DNA from: Enterobacter dykesii
Lineage (GTDB): Bacteria; Pseudomonadota; Gammaproteobacteria; Enterobacterales; Enterobacteriaceae
Assembly (NCBI RefSeq): GCF_008364625.2
Contig: NZ_CP126604.1
Coordinates: 3,596,001-3,660,000 of the forward strand
DNA: 64,000 nucleotides
Reading direction: 5' to 3'
Every line of letters starts with the position of its first letter. Position 1 is the first letter of the stretch. The notes beneath the pieces are model-generated. The model was given only the letters and a program-made list of their open reading frames with translations, made no database searches and was not told the origin of the DNA. The position numbers and the translations under genes are program-made. This document shows positions 1 through 8,405 of this stretch, in pieces.

Positions 1-1199
1 CCCTGTGGCCGCCCGTCTTACTGGGTAGCCAGTTTGTTTTCAACATTGGCTTTTACGCCGTCGTTCCCTTCCTGGCGATATTTCTGCGCGACGACATGCT
101 GCTCTCCGGTGGGCTGATCGGGCTGATCCTGGGCCTGCGTACCTTCTCGCAACAGGGGATGTTTATCGTTGGCGGTGCGCTCTCGGACCGGTTTGGCGCG
201 AAAGTGATTATCCTGAGCGGCTGTATTGTTCGTGTTTCAGGCTATCTGCTGCTGGCCTTCGGGGAATCCCTGTGGCCGATTATTCTGGGCGCGTGTCTGA
301 CGGGCGTTGGCGGCGCGTTATTTTCTCCCTCAATTGAGGCACTGCTGGCAAAAGCGGGCACCCACAGCGAGGCGAAAGGCAAACGAAGCCGCGCGGAGTG
401 GTTTGCGCTCTTTGCCGTCTGCGGAGAGCTCGGCGCGGTACTGGGCCCGGTTGCTGGCGCCCTGCTCACCGGCCTCGGTTTTCGTCAGGTGGCGCTGGCG
501 GGGGCAGGTGTCTTTGTCATTGCGCTAGTGGTGCTCTTCTTTTGCCTGCCTGCTGCTGGCCACCGTTCACAGACGCTGAAAATACAGCCCTGGTGGACAA
601 CGTTCCGTCAGCCGCGCTTTGTCGCCTTTATCATTGCCTATAGTTCATGGCTGTTAAGTTATAACCAGCTTTATCTGGCGCTACCGGTAGAGATCCAGCG
701 CTCTGGCGGTAACGAGAAAGATCTCGGCCCGCTTTTTATGCTGGCCTCCGTTCTGATCATCGCCTTACAGCTGCCGCTGGCGCGTTTCGCCCGTCGCGTG
801 GGTGCGGTGAGAATTCTGCCGGTGGGATTTTTGCTCCTTTCAGCCGCCTTTGCGAGCGTGGCGACGTTCGCCCCGATGACGCCGCCGGAAGGCTGGCTGC
901 GCTTACTGCCTTCTGTCTGTTTTGTGACGCTGTTGACGCTGGGGCAAATGCTGCTGGTACCATCTGCTAAAGATCTGATCCCTCGGTTTGCGGAGGAATC
1001 CACGCTTGGCGCGCACTACGGCGCACTCGCTACCGCCGGAGGCATAGCGGTACTGGCGGGAAACTTGTTGTTTGGCAGCCTGCTGGACCGCGCGCTGGTG
1101 CCCTCAAAGCAGGCGATGTATCCCTGGCTGCTGCTGGCCCTCTTCCCGCTTTGCAGCGCGCTGGCCCTGAAGGTGATTTGCGGCCCGATGAGACGCTGA
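1..1199 (+). CDS. MFS transporter, 3' part (start outside window)
   Basis: Major facilitator superfamily transporter of the 12-helix drug:H+ antiporter type. The frame is open from base 3, so the true start lies upstream; the first in-window ATG (96) falls inside the first membrane region and is not the start. The segment FGAKVIILSG and the preceding GGALSDRFGAK form the usual loop 2-3 signature (GxLxDRxGxK), and alternating hydrophobic helices continue to the end at MRR. The overall pattern resembles MdtH-like proteins, but I cannot name an orthologue or substrate. It sits convergent to ygbA, with five bases between the two stop codons. Confidence 0.8.
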   Translation, partial: LWPPVLLGSQFVFNIGFYAVVPFLAIFLRDDMLLSGGLIGLILGLRTFSQQGMFIVGGALSDRFGAKVIILSGCIVRVSGYLLLAFGESLWPIILGACLTGVGGALFSPSIEALLAKAGTHSEAKGKRSRAEWFALFAVCGELGAVLGPVAGALLTGLGFRQVALAGAGVFVIALVVLFFCLPAAGHRSQTLKIQPWWTTFRQPRFVAFIIAYSSWLLSYNQLYLALPVEIQRSGGNEKDLGPLFMLASVLIIALQLPLARFARRVGAVRILPVGFLLLSAAFASVATFAPMTPPEGWLRLLPSVCFVTLLTLGQMLLVPSAKDLIPRFAEESTLGAHYGALATAGGIAVLAGNLLFGSLLDRALVPSKQAMYPWLLLALFPLCSALALKVICGPMRR

Positions 1200-1204
1200 A
1201 CCAA

Positions 1205-1549
1205 TCACTTTTTCGGACGGTATTTCTCCGGCAGTTCCGGCACGGGACGACGGTCATCCATCAGATGACGAACGGTCAGAATGGGATGACGCCATAACAT
1301 ACGCGGACCAGCCCAGCGCATAACCTGCTTCATCTCTTCGCGTCTGGCAGGCTGATAGCAGTGGACCGGACACTGTTTACAGGCGGGCTTTTCCTCACCG
1401 AAAACGCACTTATCCAGGCGCTTATCGGCATACGCGTTGAGTGCCTGATAGTGCCCTTCCTCCTGAGATGCCTGCGGACACTGCTTTTCATACAACGCGA
1501 TCATTTTCGCGATGGTCTCTTTTTCTCGTGAGATGCGTTTACCGGACAT
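1205..1549 (-). CDS. ygbA: YgbA family protein (nitrous oxide-stimulated promoter family)
   Basis: A 114-residue soluble protein recognised as YgbA, which lies beside mutS in E. coli as well. It carries a cysteine cluster in the middle (CVFGEEKPACKQCPVHCY, about residues 48-65, plus an earlier Cys in KQCPQ). That spacing suggests a metal or Fe-S site, which is inference. In E. coli ygbA belongs to the NsrR (nitric oxide) regulon, and a matching palindrome lies just upstream here (1568-1590). The biochemical function is not established as far as I know. The start ATG at 1549 gives MSGKRISREKETIAKM. Confidence 0.88.
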   Translation of the reverse strand: MSGKRISREKETIAKMIALYEKQCPQASQEEGHYQALNAYADKRLDKCVFGEEKPACKQCPVHCYQPARREEMKQVMRWAGPRMLWRHPILTVRHLMDDRRPVPELPEKYRPKK

Positions 1550-1567
1550 AGCGGATTACCGAATAAT

Positions 1568-1590
1568 AAAGTGCATCGATAATACACCTT
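1568..1590. promoter_or_regulatory. Candidate NsrR operator upstream of ygbA
   Basis: The site is two 11-base half sites around one central base: left AAAGTGCATCG, right TAATACACCTT, whose reverse complement is AAGGTGTATTA. The halves match the published NsrR half-site AAGATGCATTT at 7 and 8 of 11 positions. It lies 19 bases upstream of the ygbA start, close to where the promoter should be. NsrR control of ygbA is known in E. coli; this site is my reading of the sequence. Confidence 0.6.
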
Positions 1591-1668
1591 TCAACGCTGG
1601 ATTTCAGCGGTTGCATTTCGTTTCCTGAAGGCTGATTCCAGTTTTAGCCCTGCACCGGCCAACAATCA

Positions 1669-1684
1669 CTGGTATTTTATACAG
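1669..1684 (+). promoter_or_regulatory. LexA (SOS) box upstream of the symE-like gene
   Basis: The sequence CTGGTATTTTATACAG matches the LexA consensus CTG-N10-CAG with an AT-rich TATTTTATA core. It differs from the ideal CTGTATATATATACAG at only a few inner positions. It lies 40 bases before the ATG of the SymE-like gene, so it probably overlaps that promoter. E. coli symE is itself SOS induced, which supports the reading. Confidence 0.75.
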
Positions 1685-1724
1685 GTATCAGAAATGACCT
1701 TTGTCCGTGTTGTCTGGAGACCCT

Positions 1725-1955
1725 ATGCAAGAGCTCACGATCGGCAAACCCTATCGCCATTTGAAAGTGGGATATTTTAGAAAGCGCCATGAAGACCGCA
1801 ATACCAAGATACCGAAGCGCTACAGCGTCCATGCAGCGCTGAGCTTAAAAGGTGACTGGCTTGAAAAGGCCGGGTTTACGACCCACTCAAGGGTCAGAGT
1901 GGGCGTGGAGCATGGAAAAATTGTCATCGAATTAATGTCGGAAGATGCCTCGTAA
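1725..1955 (+). CDS. SymE family type I toxin-like protein
   Basis: A 76-residue basic protein resembling SymE, the SOS-induced toxin with an AbrB/SpoVT-like fold. The matching stretch is KVGYFRKRH...IPK, then LSLKGDWLEKAGFTTHSRVRV and HGKIVIEL, paralleling the E. coli SymE core (ITLKGQWLEAAGFATG). The protein lacks the C-terminal extension of the 113-residue E. coli protein and so is a minimal core. I chose ATG 1725 because TCTGGAG precedes it by about 8 bases; an upstream in-frame TTG (1701) has no ribosome site. A LexA box lies upstream. E. coli symE is repressed by the antisense RNA SymR; I cannot show an antisense promoter here. Confidence 0.75.
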   Translation: MQELTIGKPYRHLKVGYFRKRHEDRNTKIPKRYSVHAALSLKGDWLEKAGFTTHSRVRVGVEHGKIVIELMSEDAS

Positions 1956-2068
1956 AGCCACGACATTTTTCTGCGCCGGACCTTTTTTTCATGCGACAAT
2001 AGAAGGAACAAACGGCCACTGAGCCCATCAAAACAGTTAATTTTCAAAGAAATGGACATCATAACTCC

Positions 2069-4630
2069 ATGAGCACAATCGACAATTTCGACGCACATAC
2101 GCCGATGATGCAGCAGTATCTGAAGCTGAAAGCACAGCATCCAGAAATCCTGCTGTTTTACCGTATGGGCGATTTTTACGAGCTGTTTTATGACGATGCT
2201 AAGCGTGCATCGCAGCTACTCGACATCTCGCTGACCAAACGTGGCGCATCGGCAGGCGAGCCCATTCCTATGGCAGGTATCCCGCACCACGCGGTAGAAA
2301 ACTACCTGGCGAAGCTGGTGAATCAGGGCGAGTCCGTTGCCATCTGCGAACAGATCGGCGATCCAGCGACCTCAAAAGGCCCGGTGGAACGCAAAGTCGT
2401 GCGCATCGTCACGCCTGGCACCATCAGTGATGAAGCCCTGTTACAGGAGCGCCAGGATAACCTGCTGGCAGCGCTGTGGCAGGACGGTAAAGGGTTTGGC
2501 TACGCGACACTGGATATTAGCTCCGGACGTTTTCGTCTGAGTGAACCGGCTGACCGTGAAACGATGGCAGCCGAACTGCAGCGAACCAACCCGGCAGAAT
2601 TGCTCTATGCCGAAGATTTCGCCGAAATGGCGCTGATTGAAGGTCGTCGCGGGTTACGCCGTCGTCCGCTGTGGGAATTCGAAATTGATACCGCGCGCCA
2701 GCAGCTGAATCTGCAGTTTGGCACCCGCGATCTGATTGGCTTTGGCGTGGAAAACGCACCGCGCGGGCTGTGTGCGGCCGGTTGTCTCCTGCAGTACGTG
2801 AAAGATACCCAGCGCACCGCACTGCCGCATATCCGCTCTATCACCATGGAGCGCCAGCAGGACAGCATCATCATGGATGCCGCCACGCGCCGTAACCTGG
2901 AGATCACGCAGAACCTGGCGGGCGGCGTAGAAAATACGCTCGCGTCGGTCCTCGACAGTACGGTAACGCCAATGGGCAGCCGCATGCTGAAACGCTGGCT
3001 GCATATGCCGATCCGTAATACCGAGACGTTGGTTTGCCGTCAGCAGACGATTGCCGCCTTGCAGGATCGCTATACCGAGCTGCAGCCGGTTCTGCGCCAG
3101 GTGGGCGATCTGGAGCGTATCCTTGCTCGTCTGGCACTGCGAACAGCTCGACCACGCGATCTCGCGCGGATGCGTCATGCTTTCCAGCAGCTGCCGGAAC
3201 TGCGTGCGCAGTTGAGTGACGTTGACAGCGCGCCGGTACAGAAACTCCGCGAAACCATGGGCGAATTTACCGAGCTACGCGAACTGCTGGAGCGCGCCAT
3301 TATCGATGCGCCTCCGGTTCTGGTGCGTGATGGTGGCGTGATTGCCCCTGGCTACAACGAGGAGCTGGACGAATGGCGCGCGCTGGCCGACGGTGCGACG
3401 GACTACCTCGATAAGCTGGAAATCCGCGAGCGCGAGCGTCTTGGGCTCGACACCCTAAAAGTGGGGTATAACGCGGTACACGGTTACTACATTCAGATTA
3501 GCCGCGGGCAGAGCCACCTGGCGCCGATTCACTACGTGCGTCGCCAGACGTTGAAAAACGCCGAACGCTACATCATTCCTGAACTGAAAGAGTACGAAGA
3601 CAAAGTTCTCACTTCGAAAGGTAAGGCGCTGGCGCTGGAAAAACAGCTGTATGACGAGCTGTTCGACATGCTGATGCCGCACCTGGGCGACCTGCAGCAG
3701 AGCGCCAGCGCGCTGGCGGAGCTGGACGTGCTGGTGAATCTGACAGAACGCGCTGAAACGCTGAACTACACCTGCCCAACCTTTACCGACAAGCCCGGCA
3801 TTCGCATCACTGAAGGCCGTCACCCTGTGGTAGAGCAGGTGCTGAACGAACCGTTCATCGCCAACCCGCTGAGCCTGTCACCGCAGAGAAGAATGTTGAT
3901 CATTACCGGTCCGAACATGGGCGGTAAGAGTACCTATATGCGTCAGACGGCGCTGATTGCGCTGCTTGCGTATATCGGCAGCTACGTCCCGGCGCAAAAC
4001 GTGGAGATTGGCCCCATCGACCGTATCTTTACCCGCGTCGGGGCAGCGGACGATCTGGCGAGCGGACGCTCAACCTTCATGGTCGAGATGACCGAAACGG
4101 CAAACATTCTGCATAACGCGACGGAGCACAGCCTGGTGCTGATGGACGAGGTCGGACGCGGAACGTCAACCTATGATGGTCTGTCGCTGGCATGGGCCTG
4201 TGCGGAAAGCCTTGCGAATAAAATCAAGGCCATGACGCTGTTTGCCACCCACTATTTCGAACTGACGCAGCTGCCGGAGAAAATGGAAGGGGTTGCGAAC
4301 GTTCATCTGGATGCGCTGGAGCACGGCGATACCATTGCCTTCATGCACACGGTGCAGGATGGCGCGGCGAGCAAGAGCTATGGCCTGGCCGTCGCGGCGC
4401 TGGCCGGTGTACCGAAAGAAGTGATTAAGCGCGCGCGTCAGAAACTGCGTGAACTGGAAAGCCTGTCACCGAATGCGGCGGCGACGCAGATTGATGGTAC
4501 GCAGATGTCGCTACTGGTGCCTGCGGAAGAGACGTCGCCAGCGGTGGAAGCGCTGGAGAACCTCGACCCGGATTCGCTGACGCCGCGTCAGGCGCTGGAG
4601 TGGATTTACAGGTTGAAGAGTCTGGTTTAG
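2069..4630 (+). CDS. mutS: DNA mismatch repair protein MutS
   Basis: Mismatch recognition ATPase of methyl-directed repair, acting as a dimer or tetramer with MutL and MutH. Full length at 853 residues, as in E. coli. The N-terminal mismatch-binding motif FYE is present in RMGDFYELF (about residues 36-38). The C-terminal ATPase has Walker [10 protein letters not shown] (about 614-622), Walker [12 protein letters not shown], and the downstream [10 protein letters not shown] element. The tail [17 protein letters not shown] is the conserved tetramerisation end. It stands alone, with a strong hairpin terminator right after the stop. ATG 2069 gives [18 protein letters not shown]. Confidence 0.98.
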   Translation: MSTIDNFDAHTPMMQQYLKLKAQHPEILLFYRMGDFYELFYDDAKRASQLLDISLTKRGASAGEPIPMAGIPHHAVENYLAKLVNQGESVAICEQIGDPATSKGPVERKVVRIVTPGTISDEALLQERQDNLLAALWQDGKGFGYATLDISSGRFRLSEPADRETMAAELQRTNPAELLYAEDFAEMALIEGRRGLRRRPLWEFEIDTARQQLNLQFGTRDLIGFGVENAPRGLCAAGCLLQYVKDTQRTALPHIRSITMERQQDSIIMDAATRRNLEITQNLAGGVENTLASVLDSTVTPMGSRMLKRWLHMPIRNTETLVCRQQTIAALQDRYTELQPVLRQVGDLERILARLALRTARPRDLARMRHAFQQLPELRAQLSDVDSAPVQKLRETMGEFTELRELLERAIIDAPPVLVRDGGVIAPGYNEELDEWRALADGATDYLDKLEIRERERLGLDTLKVGYNAVHGYYIQISRGQSHLAPIHYVRRQTLKNAERYIIPELKEYEDKVLTSKGKALALEKQLYDELFDMLMPHLGDLQQSASALAELDVLVNLTERAETLNYTCPTFTDKPGIRITEGRHPVVEQVLNEPFIANPLSLSPQRRMLIITGPNMGGKSTYMRQTALIALLAYIGSYVPAQNVEIGPIDRIFTRVGAADDLASGRSTFMVEMTETANILHNATEHSLVLMDEVGRGTSTYDGLSLAWACAESLANKIKAMTLFATHYFELTQLPEKMEGVANVHLDALEHGDTIAFMHTVQDGAASKSYGLAVAALAGVPKEVIKRARQKLRELESLSPNAAATQIDGTQMSLLVPAEETSPAVEALENLDPDSLTPRQALEWIYRLKSLV

Positions 4631-4646
4631 TTTTCTGCGGTCTTTT

Positions 4647-4676
4647 GCCCGGTGGCGCAGCGCCACCGGGCTTTTT
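4647..4676. terminator. Hairpin terminator after mutS (REP-like palindrome)
   Basis: Perfect 10-base arms GCCCGGTGGC / GCCACCGGGC (4647-4656 and 4662-4671) around GCAGC, followed by TTTTT. It follows the mutS stop by 16 bases. The arm sequence is the same as in the REP-type elements elsewhere in the window, so this is probably a REP element serving as a terminator. It lies directly downstream of the convergent decarboxylase subunit D gene. Confidence 0.8.
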
Positions 4677-4677
4677 C

Positions 4678-4899
4678 TTACAGCAGCGGCGGGATCGTCG
4701 GCACCTGCGGCGCCTCATCAATATCCTTCTGCGTCATACGGAACGCTTCCGGGTAGTGCTCACGGCTGGTACGACGCAGCGGTTCGGTATCGCGCCAGGT
4801 ATACAAACAATGCTGGCACTGGTAAACGGTCCAGACCCCTTTCACCGGCGACGTCGCCATCACTTCAATATGCTCATCGGCACAACGTGGACAAATCAT
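4678..4899 (-). CDS. ecdD: Hydroxyarylic acid decarboxylase, small subunit D
   Basis: A 73-residue protein of the VdcD/ShdD/EcdD family, the small third component of non-oxidative 4-hydroxybenzoate/vanillate-type decarboxylases. It has two CxxC pairs typical of a zinc ribbon (ICPRC near the start and CQHC near residue 28). It begins 10 bases after the stop of the subunit C gene, with AAGGAGG seven bases before ATG 4899, so it is co-translated from the B-C-D operon. Its precise role is unclear even in studied systems. The same trio is described as ecd in E. coli O157 and kpd in Klebsiella; which symbol applies here is a matter of convention. Confidence 0.85.
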   Translation of the reverse strand: MICPRCADEHIEVMATSPVKGVWTVYQCQHCLYTWRDTEPLRRTSREHYPEAFRMTQKDIDEAPQVPTIPPLL

Positions 4900-4909
4900 C
4901 TTTTCCTCC

Positions 4910-6337
4910 TTATTGACGTGCTGCCAGCATCGCGGTCAGTTTTTCGGCCCAGGCTTTGGTTTCAGGTAGATCCTGTACCGGCTGGCTGTAGTGGCCCCGG
5001 GTATCCGGTGCGACAGGCGTGGTCGCATCAATAATCAGTTTGTCGGTAATGCCCGCCGGGCTGGATCCGGGATCGAGTTCAAGGACCGACATGTTCGGCA
5101 GTTGCACCAGATCGCCTGCCGGGTTGACCTTCGATGACAGCGCCCACATCACCTGCGGGAGGTTGAACGGATCGACATCCTCATCCACCATGATCACCAT
5201 CTTCACGTAGCCCAGGCCGTGCGGCGTGGTCATGGCACGTAAACCCACCGCGCGGGCAAAACCGCCGTAACGCTTTTTGGTGGAGATAATCGCCAGCAGA
5301 CCGTGGGTGTACATCGCATTCACCGCCTGCACTTCCGGGAACTCCGCTTTCAGCTGCTGGTAGAGCGGCACGCAGGTGGCAGGCCCCATCAGATAATCAA
5401 TTTCGGTCCACGGCATACCGAGATAAAGGGATTCGAAAATTGGTTTGGTGCGGTAAGAGACTTTGTCGATACGCACAACCGTCATGTTACGGCCACCGGA
5501 GTAGTGCCCGGTAAACTCGCCAAACGGCCCTTCAATTTCGCGCTTACGGCCTTCAATCACCCCTTCCAGGATCACTTCAGAACCCCACGGCACGTCGAAG
5601 CCGGTCAGCGGCGCGGTGGCAATCGGGTACGGGCTTTCACGCAGCGCGCCGGCCATCTCATACTCCGACTGATCGTACTTCAGCGGCGTCGCGCCCATCA
5701 GGGTGATGATCGGGTCGTTGCCCAGCGTAATCGCAATCGGCAGGTCTTCACCGCGCTCTTCCGCCTTGTGCAGATGCAGGGCGATATCGTGCATCGGAAC
5801 AGGCTGCAGGCCCAGCTTGCGCTTGCCCTTAACTTCCATGCGGTAGATCCCGACGTTCTGCTTGCCGAAGTTGTCCGGGTCGAGCGGATCGCGCGAGACA
5901 ACGCACGCTTTATCGAGATAAAAACCGCCGTCACCGTCGTTCAGGCGAAACAGCGGCAGGATATCGAACAGGTTAATGTCTTCACCGTCCACCGTATTCT
6001 GCGCCCAGGCAGGATTGGCTCGGCGCTCCGGCGTGACGGGAAATTTATCCCAGCGGCGGATGAACTCGTCGATCTGTTTTTTTACCGGGGTGTTCGCAGG
6101 GATCCCCATCGAAATGGCGTGGTTCTGCCAGGAGCCGATGGTGTTCATCACCACGCGGGCATCGGTAAACCCGCGAATGTTGTCGAACCACAGCGCGGGC
6201 GCGCCGTCGCCAATGCGGCCGGTCGCGTTGGCTGCCGCCGCCAGATCGGGCTCGGCGTTAACCTCTTCCTCAATTTTCAGCAGTTGCCCTTGCTCATCGA
6301 GCGCCTGCAGGAAGCTTCTCAAATCATCAAATGCCAT
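4910..6337 (-). CDS. ecdC: Hydroxyarylic acid decarboxylase subunit C (UbiD family)
   Basis: The catalytic subunit, 475 residues, of the UbiD family, which uses prenylated FMN to decarboxylate 4-hydroxybenzoate-type phenolic acids. UbiD hallmarks visible include GDGAPALWFDNI, ANPAWAQNTVDGEDINLFD, GPFGEFTGHYSGGR and FESLYLGMPWTEIDYLMGP. I chose ATG 6337 (MAFDDLRSFLQAL), preceded by AGGAG, over an upstream start that would add 28 unconserved residues. It overlaps the end of the UbiX-like subunit gene by 11 bases, which implies translational coupling. The exact substrate (4-hydroxybenzoate, vanillate or protocatechuate) cannot be read from the sequence. Confidence 0.92.
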   Translation of the reverse strand: MAFDDLRSFLQALDEQGQLLKIEEEVNAEPDLAAAANATGRIGDGAPALWFDNIRGFTDARVVMNTIGSWQNHAISMGIPANTPVKKQIDEFIRRWDKFPVTPERRANPAWAQNTVDGEDINLFDILPLFRLNDGDGGFYLDKACVVSRDPLDPDNFGKQNVGIYRMEVKGKRKLGLQPVPMHDIALHLHKAEERGEDLPIAITLGNDPIITLMGATPLKYDQSEYEMAGALRESPYPIATAPLTGFDVPWGSEVILEGVIEGRKREIEGPFGEFTGHYSGGRNMTVVRIDKVSYRTKPIFESLYLGMPWTEIDYLMGPATCVPLYQQLKAEFPEVQAVNAMYTHGLLAIISTKKRYGGFARAVGLRAMTTPHGLGYVKMVIMVDEDVDPFNLPQVMWALSSKVNPAGDLVQLPNMSVLELDPGSSPAGITDKLIIDATTPVAPDTRGHYSQPVQDLPETKAWAEKLTAMLAARQ

Positions 6338-6929
6338 CTTTATTCTCCTGTGAAAAATGTTTCGCCTCCCGCAACCCGTTCCAGCGGCGCGCCTTTTTAT
6401 GCTCCAGACCGAACTGGTCAAGCACGCGGGTCACAATGTGCTGGGTAATGTCATCGGCGGTTTGCGGGTGGTTGTAATACGCAGGCATAGGCGGCACCAT
6501 CGCCACGCCCATGCGGGAGAGCGCAAGCATATTCTCCAGATGAATGGTGCTGAGCGGCGTTTCACGGGGCACCAACACCAGCTTGCGCCCCTCTTTCAGC
6601 ACCACATCCGCCGCACGTCCCACCAGCCCTTCGGCATAGCCCGCGCGGATACCCGCCAGCGTTTTCATACTGCAGGGAATGACGATCATGCCGTCGGTAC
6701 GAAACGAGCCGGAGGAGATGGTGGCGGCCTGGTCAGCCGGGCTGTGGACAACGTCAGCCAAAGCAGCAACGTCCTGCGCGGTGTATGGCGTTTCCAGCTC
6801 AATGGTGGTTTTTGCCCACTTAGACATCACCAGATGCGTCTCCACCTCCGGCATTTCCCGCAGCGCCTGCAGCAGCGCCACGCCCAGCGGAGCACCCGTT
6901 GCCCCCGTCATTCCCACGATTAATCTCAT
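6327..6929 (-). CDS. ecdB: UbiX-like flavin prenyltransferase, decarboxylase subunit B
   Basis: A 200-residue flavoprotein of the UbiX/Pad1 family, which attaches a dimethylallyl group to FMN to make the prenyl-FMN cofactor used by the UbiD partner. Family motifs are the N-terminal LIVGMTGATGAPLGVALLQ, then SSGSFRTDGMIVIPCSMKTLAGI, and LVLVPRETPLSTIHLENML. Length is normal. ATG 6929 has GAGG upstream. It is first in the B-C-D operon and divergent from the MarR-type gene. Two inverted repeats between the two genes probably bind that regulator. In E. coli O157 this locus, between mutS and rpoS, was named slyA-like/pad1/yclC/yclB. Confidence 0.92.
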   Translation of the reverse strand: MRLIVGMTGATGAPLGVALLQALREMPEVETHLVMSKWAKTTIELETPYTAQDVAALADVVHSPADQAATISSGSFRTDGMIVIPCSMKTLAGIRAGYAEGLVGRAADVVLKEGRKLVLVPRETPLSTIHLENMLALSRMGVAMVPPMPAYYNHPQTADDITQHIVTRVLDQFGLEHKKARRWNGLREAKHFSQENKDGI

Positions 6930-6947
6930 TCAACACCTCAATCAATT

Positions 6948-6963
6948 TGTTCGTACACGAACA
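6948..6963. promoter_or_regulatory. Candidate MarR-type operator 1
   Basis: The perfect inverted repeat TGTTCGT-AC-ACGAACA, with 7-base arms and a 2-base spacer, starts 18 bases upstream of the ecdB start codon. That is the right position to cover its promoter or leader. A second, imperfect copy lies 56 bases further towards the MarR gene. Binding by the adjacent regulator is inferred from position and symmetry. Confidence 0.6.
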
Positions 6964-7003
6964 TTATGAGTAAATTACTCCCTGATCGATTTCCTGACAA
7001 GAT

Positions 7004-7019
7004 TGTTCGCATACGATCA
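7004..7019. promoter_or_regulatory. Candidate MarR-type operator 2
   Basis: TGTTCGCATACGATCA shares the outer arm TGTTCG with operator 1; the opposite arm CGATCA matches its mirror at five of six positions. It lies 82 bases upstream of the MarR-type start, close to where that gene's promoter would sit, which suggests autoregulation. Confidence 0.5.
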
Positions 7020-7101
7020 CACGAATTGCTAAAAAATGCCGCGTTAAAATCCAAGGCAAGAGCAGCTATCATAGAGGGAGATTTTTTCCGTCGGAGTGTT
7101 C

Positions 7102-7509
7102 ATGGAACTAAGACAAGAGGCGTTCCACCTGTTACGTCAGCTTTTTCAACAGCATACCGCCCAGTGGCAACATGCCTTACCGGAACTGACCAAGCCGCAG
7201 TATGCGGTGATGCGCTCTATTGCCGAGCATCCGGGTATTGAACAGGTGGCGTTGACCGAAGTGGCGGTCAGCACGAAAGCGACCCTGGCGGAGATGCTCA
7301 GCCGCATGGAGGCGCGCGGTCTGGTCAAACGCGAGCACGATCCGGCCGATAAGCGACGCCGGTTTGTCTTTCTGACGCCAGAAGGTGAAGCCCTGCTTGC
7401 GGGCTGTAAACCGGTTGGCAACGAGGTGGATGAGGCGTTTTTAGGACGTCTTAACAAGGCCGAGCGGGAGCAGTTCTCTGCGCTCATCAAAAAGATGATG
7501 CACGATTAA
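7102..7509 (+). CDS. MarR family transcriptional regulator
   Basis: A 135-residue winged-helix regulator of the MarR/SlyA family. The recognition region is VALTEVAVSTKATLAEMLSR (about residues 50-69). The wing follows in LVKREHDPADKRRRFVFLTPEG (about 76-97), with the DxRxxxxxLT core typical of the family. Phenolic ligands are common effectors for MarR proteins, so a repressor relieved by a hydroxybenzoate-type acid is a sensible inference. ATG 7102 is chosen because CGGAG lies five bases upstream. It is divergent from ecdBCD, and its stop overlaps the stop of the convergent LysR gene by three to four bases. Confidence 0.88.
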   Translation: MELRQEAFHLLRQLFQQHTAQWQHALPELTKPQYAVMRSIAEHPGIEQVALTEVAVSTKATLAEMLSRMEARGLVKREHDPADKRRRFVFLTPEGEALLAGCKPVGNEVDEAFLGRLNKAEREQFSALIKKMMHD

Positions 7510-8393
7510 TTCACGGTGGTGCGCATAAAATCGATAAAAGTGCGCACCTTCGCCGACACGTGCCGGGCATCAGGATAGACCGCATAGATGCCCTGCCGCG
7601 CAAAGGTATATTCCGGTAACACCGGGACCAGTTTTCCCGCATCAAGCGCATCGCGCGCCAGCCATTCCGGCAGTAACGCCACGCCACCGCCCGCGAGTGC
7701 AAAGGCCATAAGAGCCTGTGCGCTGTCGGCAAACAGGCGCGGCGCTTTTTTTATCTCCAGCGTTTCAGGCGCACCGCTGGCATCCTTCACCTGCCAGCGC
7801 AGCGGCGAGGCCAGGCGCTCGTGAATAATCCAGTCGGCGTGGGCCAGCTGCGCAAGCGTTTCGATCGGATGGTTGACCAGCCACCCGGGCGCCGCGACGG
7901 GGAGAATAGAGAAGTGCGAAATCAGCGCGGCGTGGTTGCGCGAATCGGCAAGCGTTCCCAGCCGGATAGCCACGTCAAAGCGCTCCGAGATAAGGTCGGC
8001 GTGCAGGGAGGACGAAACATGCCGCACGCGAAGATCCGGATGCTGCTGGCTAAACCTGGCCAGTAACGGCACCACCACCTGGGAGCCATATTCAGGCGTG
8101 GTCGTGATCCGCAGTTCACCGGTAAGCCCCGCATGATTCGCGCGGACATCATCCTGCAGCCGTTCTGCATCCTTCAGAAGCGCCACGCTGCGTTGATGAA
8201 AAAGCGCGCCCGCCTCGGTTAACGTCAGGCGGCGGGTGGAGCGCAGCAGCAGTGTAACGCCCAGCTCATCTTCAAGCTGGCGAATATTGAAGCTGACGAC
8301 CGCTTTTGTCAGGCCCATTGCCTCGGCTGCAGCAGTGAAACTGCCGGTATCGGCCACCGCGACAAACATTTGCGTCCGCTGTAGGTTAATCAT
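7506..8393 (-). CDS. LysR family transcriptional regulator
   Basis: A 295-residue LysR-type regulator. The N-terminal winged helix-turn-helix (MINLQRTQMFVAVADTGSF, then TKAVVSFNIRQLEDELG) covers about residues 1-60; the rest is the periplasmic-binding-protein-like effector domain. It groups by eye with the aromatic or drug-responsive LysR regulators that sit divergent to a pump gene. I chose the second of two adjacent ATGs (8393) because AAAGG is then seven bases away; 8396 is also possible. A longer upstream open frame is not conserved. A perfect 11-base inverted repeat lies 13 bases upstream of its start and is the likely binding site for both directions. Confidence 0.87.
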   Translation of the reverse strand: MINLQRTQMFVAVADTGSFTAAAEAMGLTKAVVSFNIRQLEDELGVTLLLRSTRRLTLTEAGALFHQRSVALLKDAERLQDDVRANHAGLTGELRITTTPEYGSQVVVPLLARFSQQHPDLRVRHVSSSLHADLISERFDVAIRLGTLADSRNHAALISHFSILPVAAPGWLVNHPIETLAQLAHADWIIHERLASPLRWQVKDASGAPETLEIKKAPRLFADSAQALMAFALAGGGVALLPEWLARDALDAGKLVPVLPEYTFARQGIYAVYPDARHVSAKVRTFIDFMRTTVN

Positions 8394-8405
8394 CATCACG
8401 CCTTT

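Noticed and set aside
1701-1724. Upstream TTG start for the SymE-like gene
   Set aside because: No ribosome site in front of it, while ATG 1725 has GGAG at a normal distance and gives the family-like start.
5303-6448. Plus-strand open frame opposite the UbiD-like gene
   Set aside because: No family resemblance, and it lies opposite a complete ecdC with its ribosome site and operon context.
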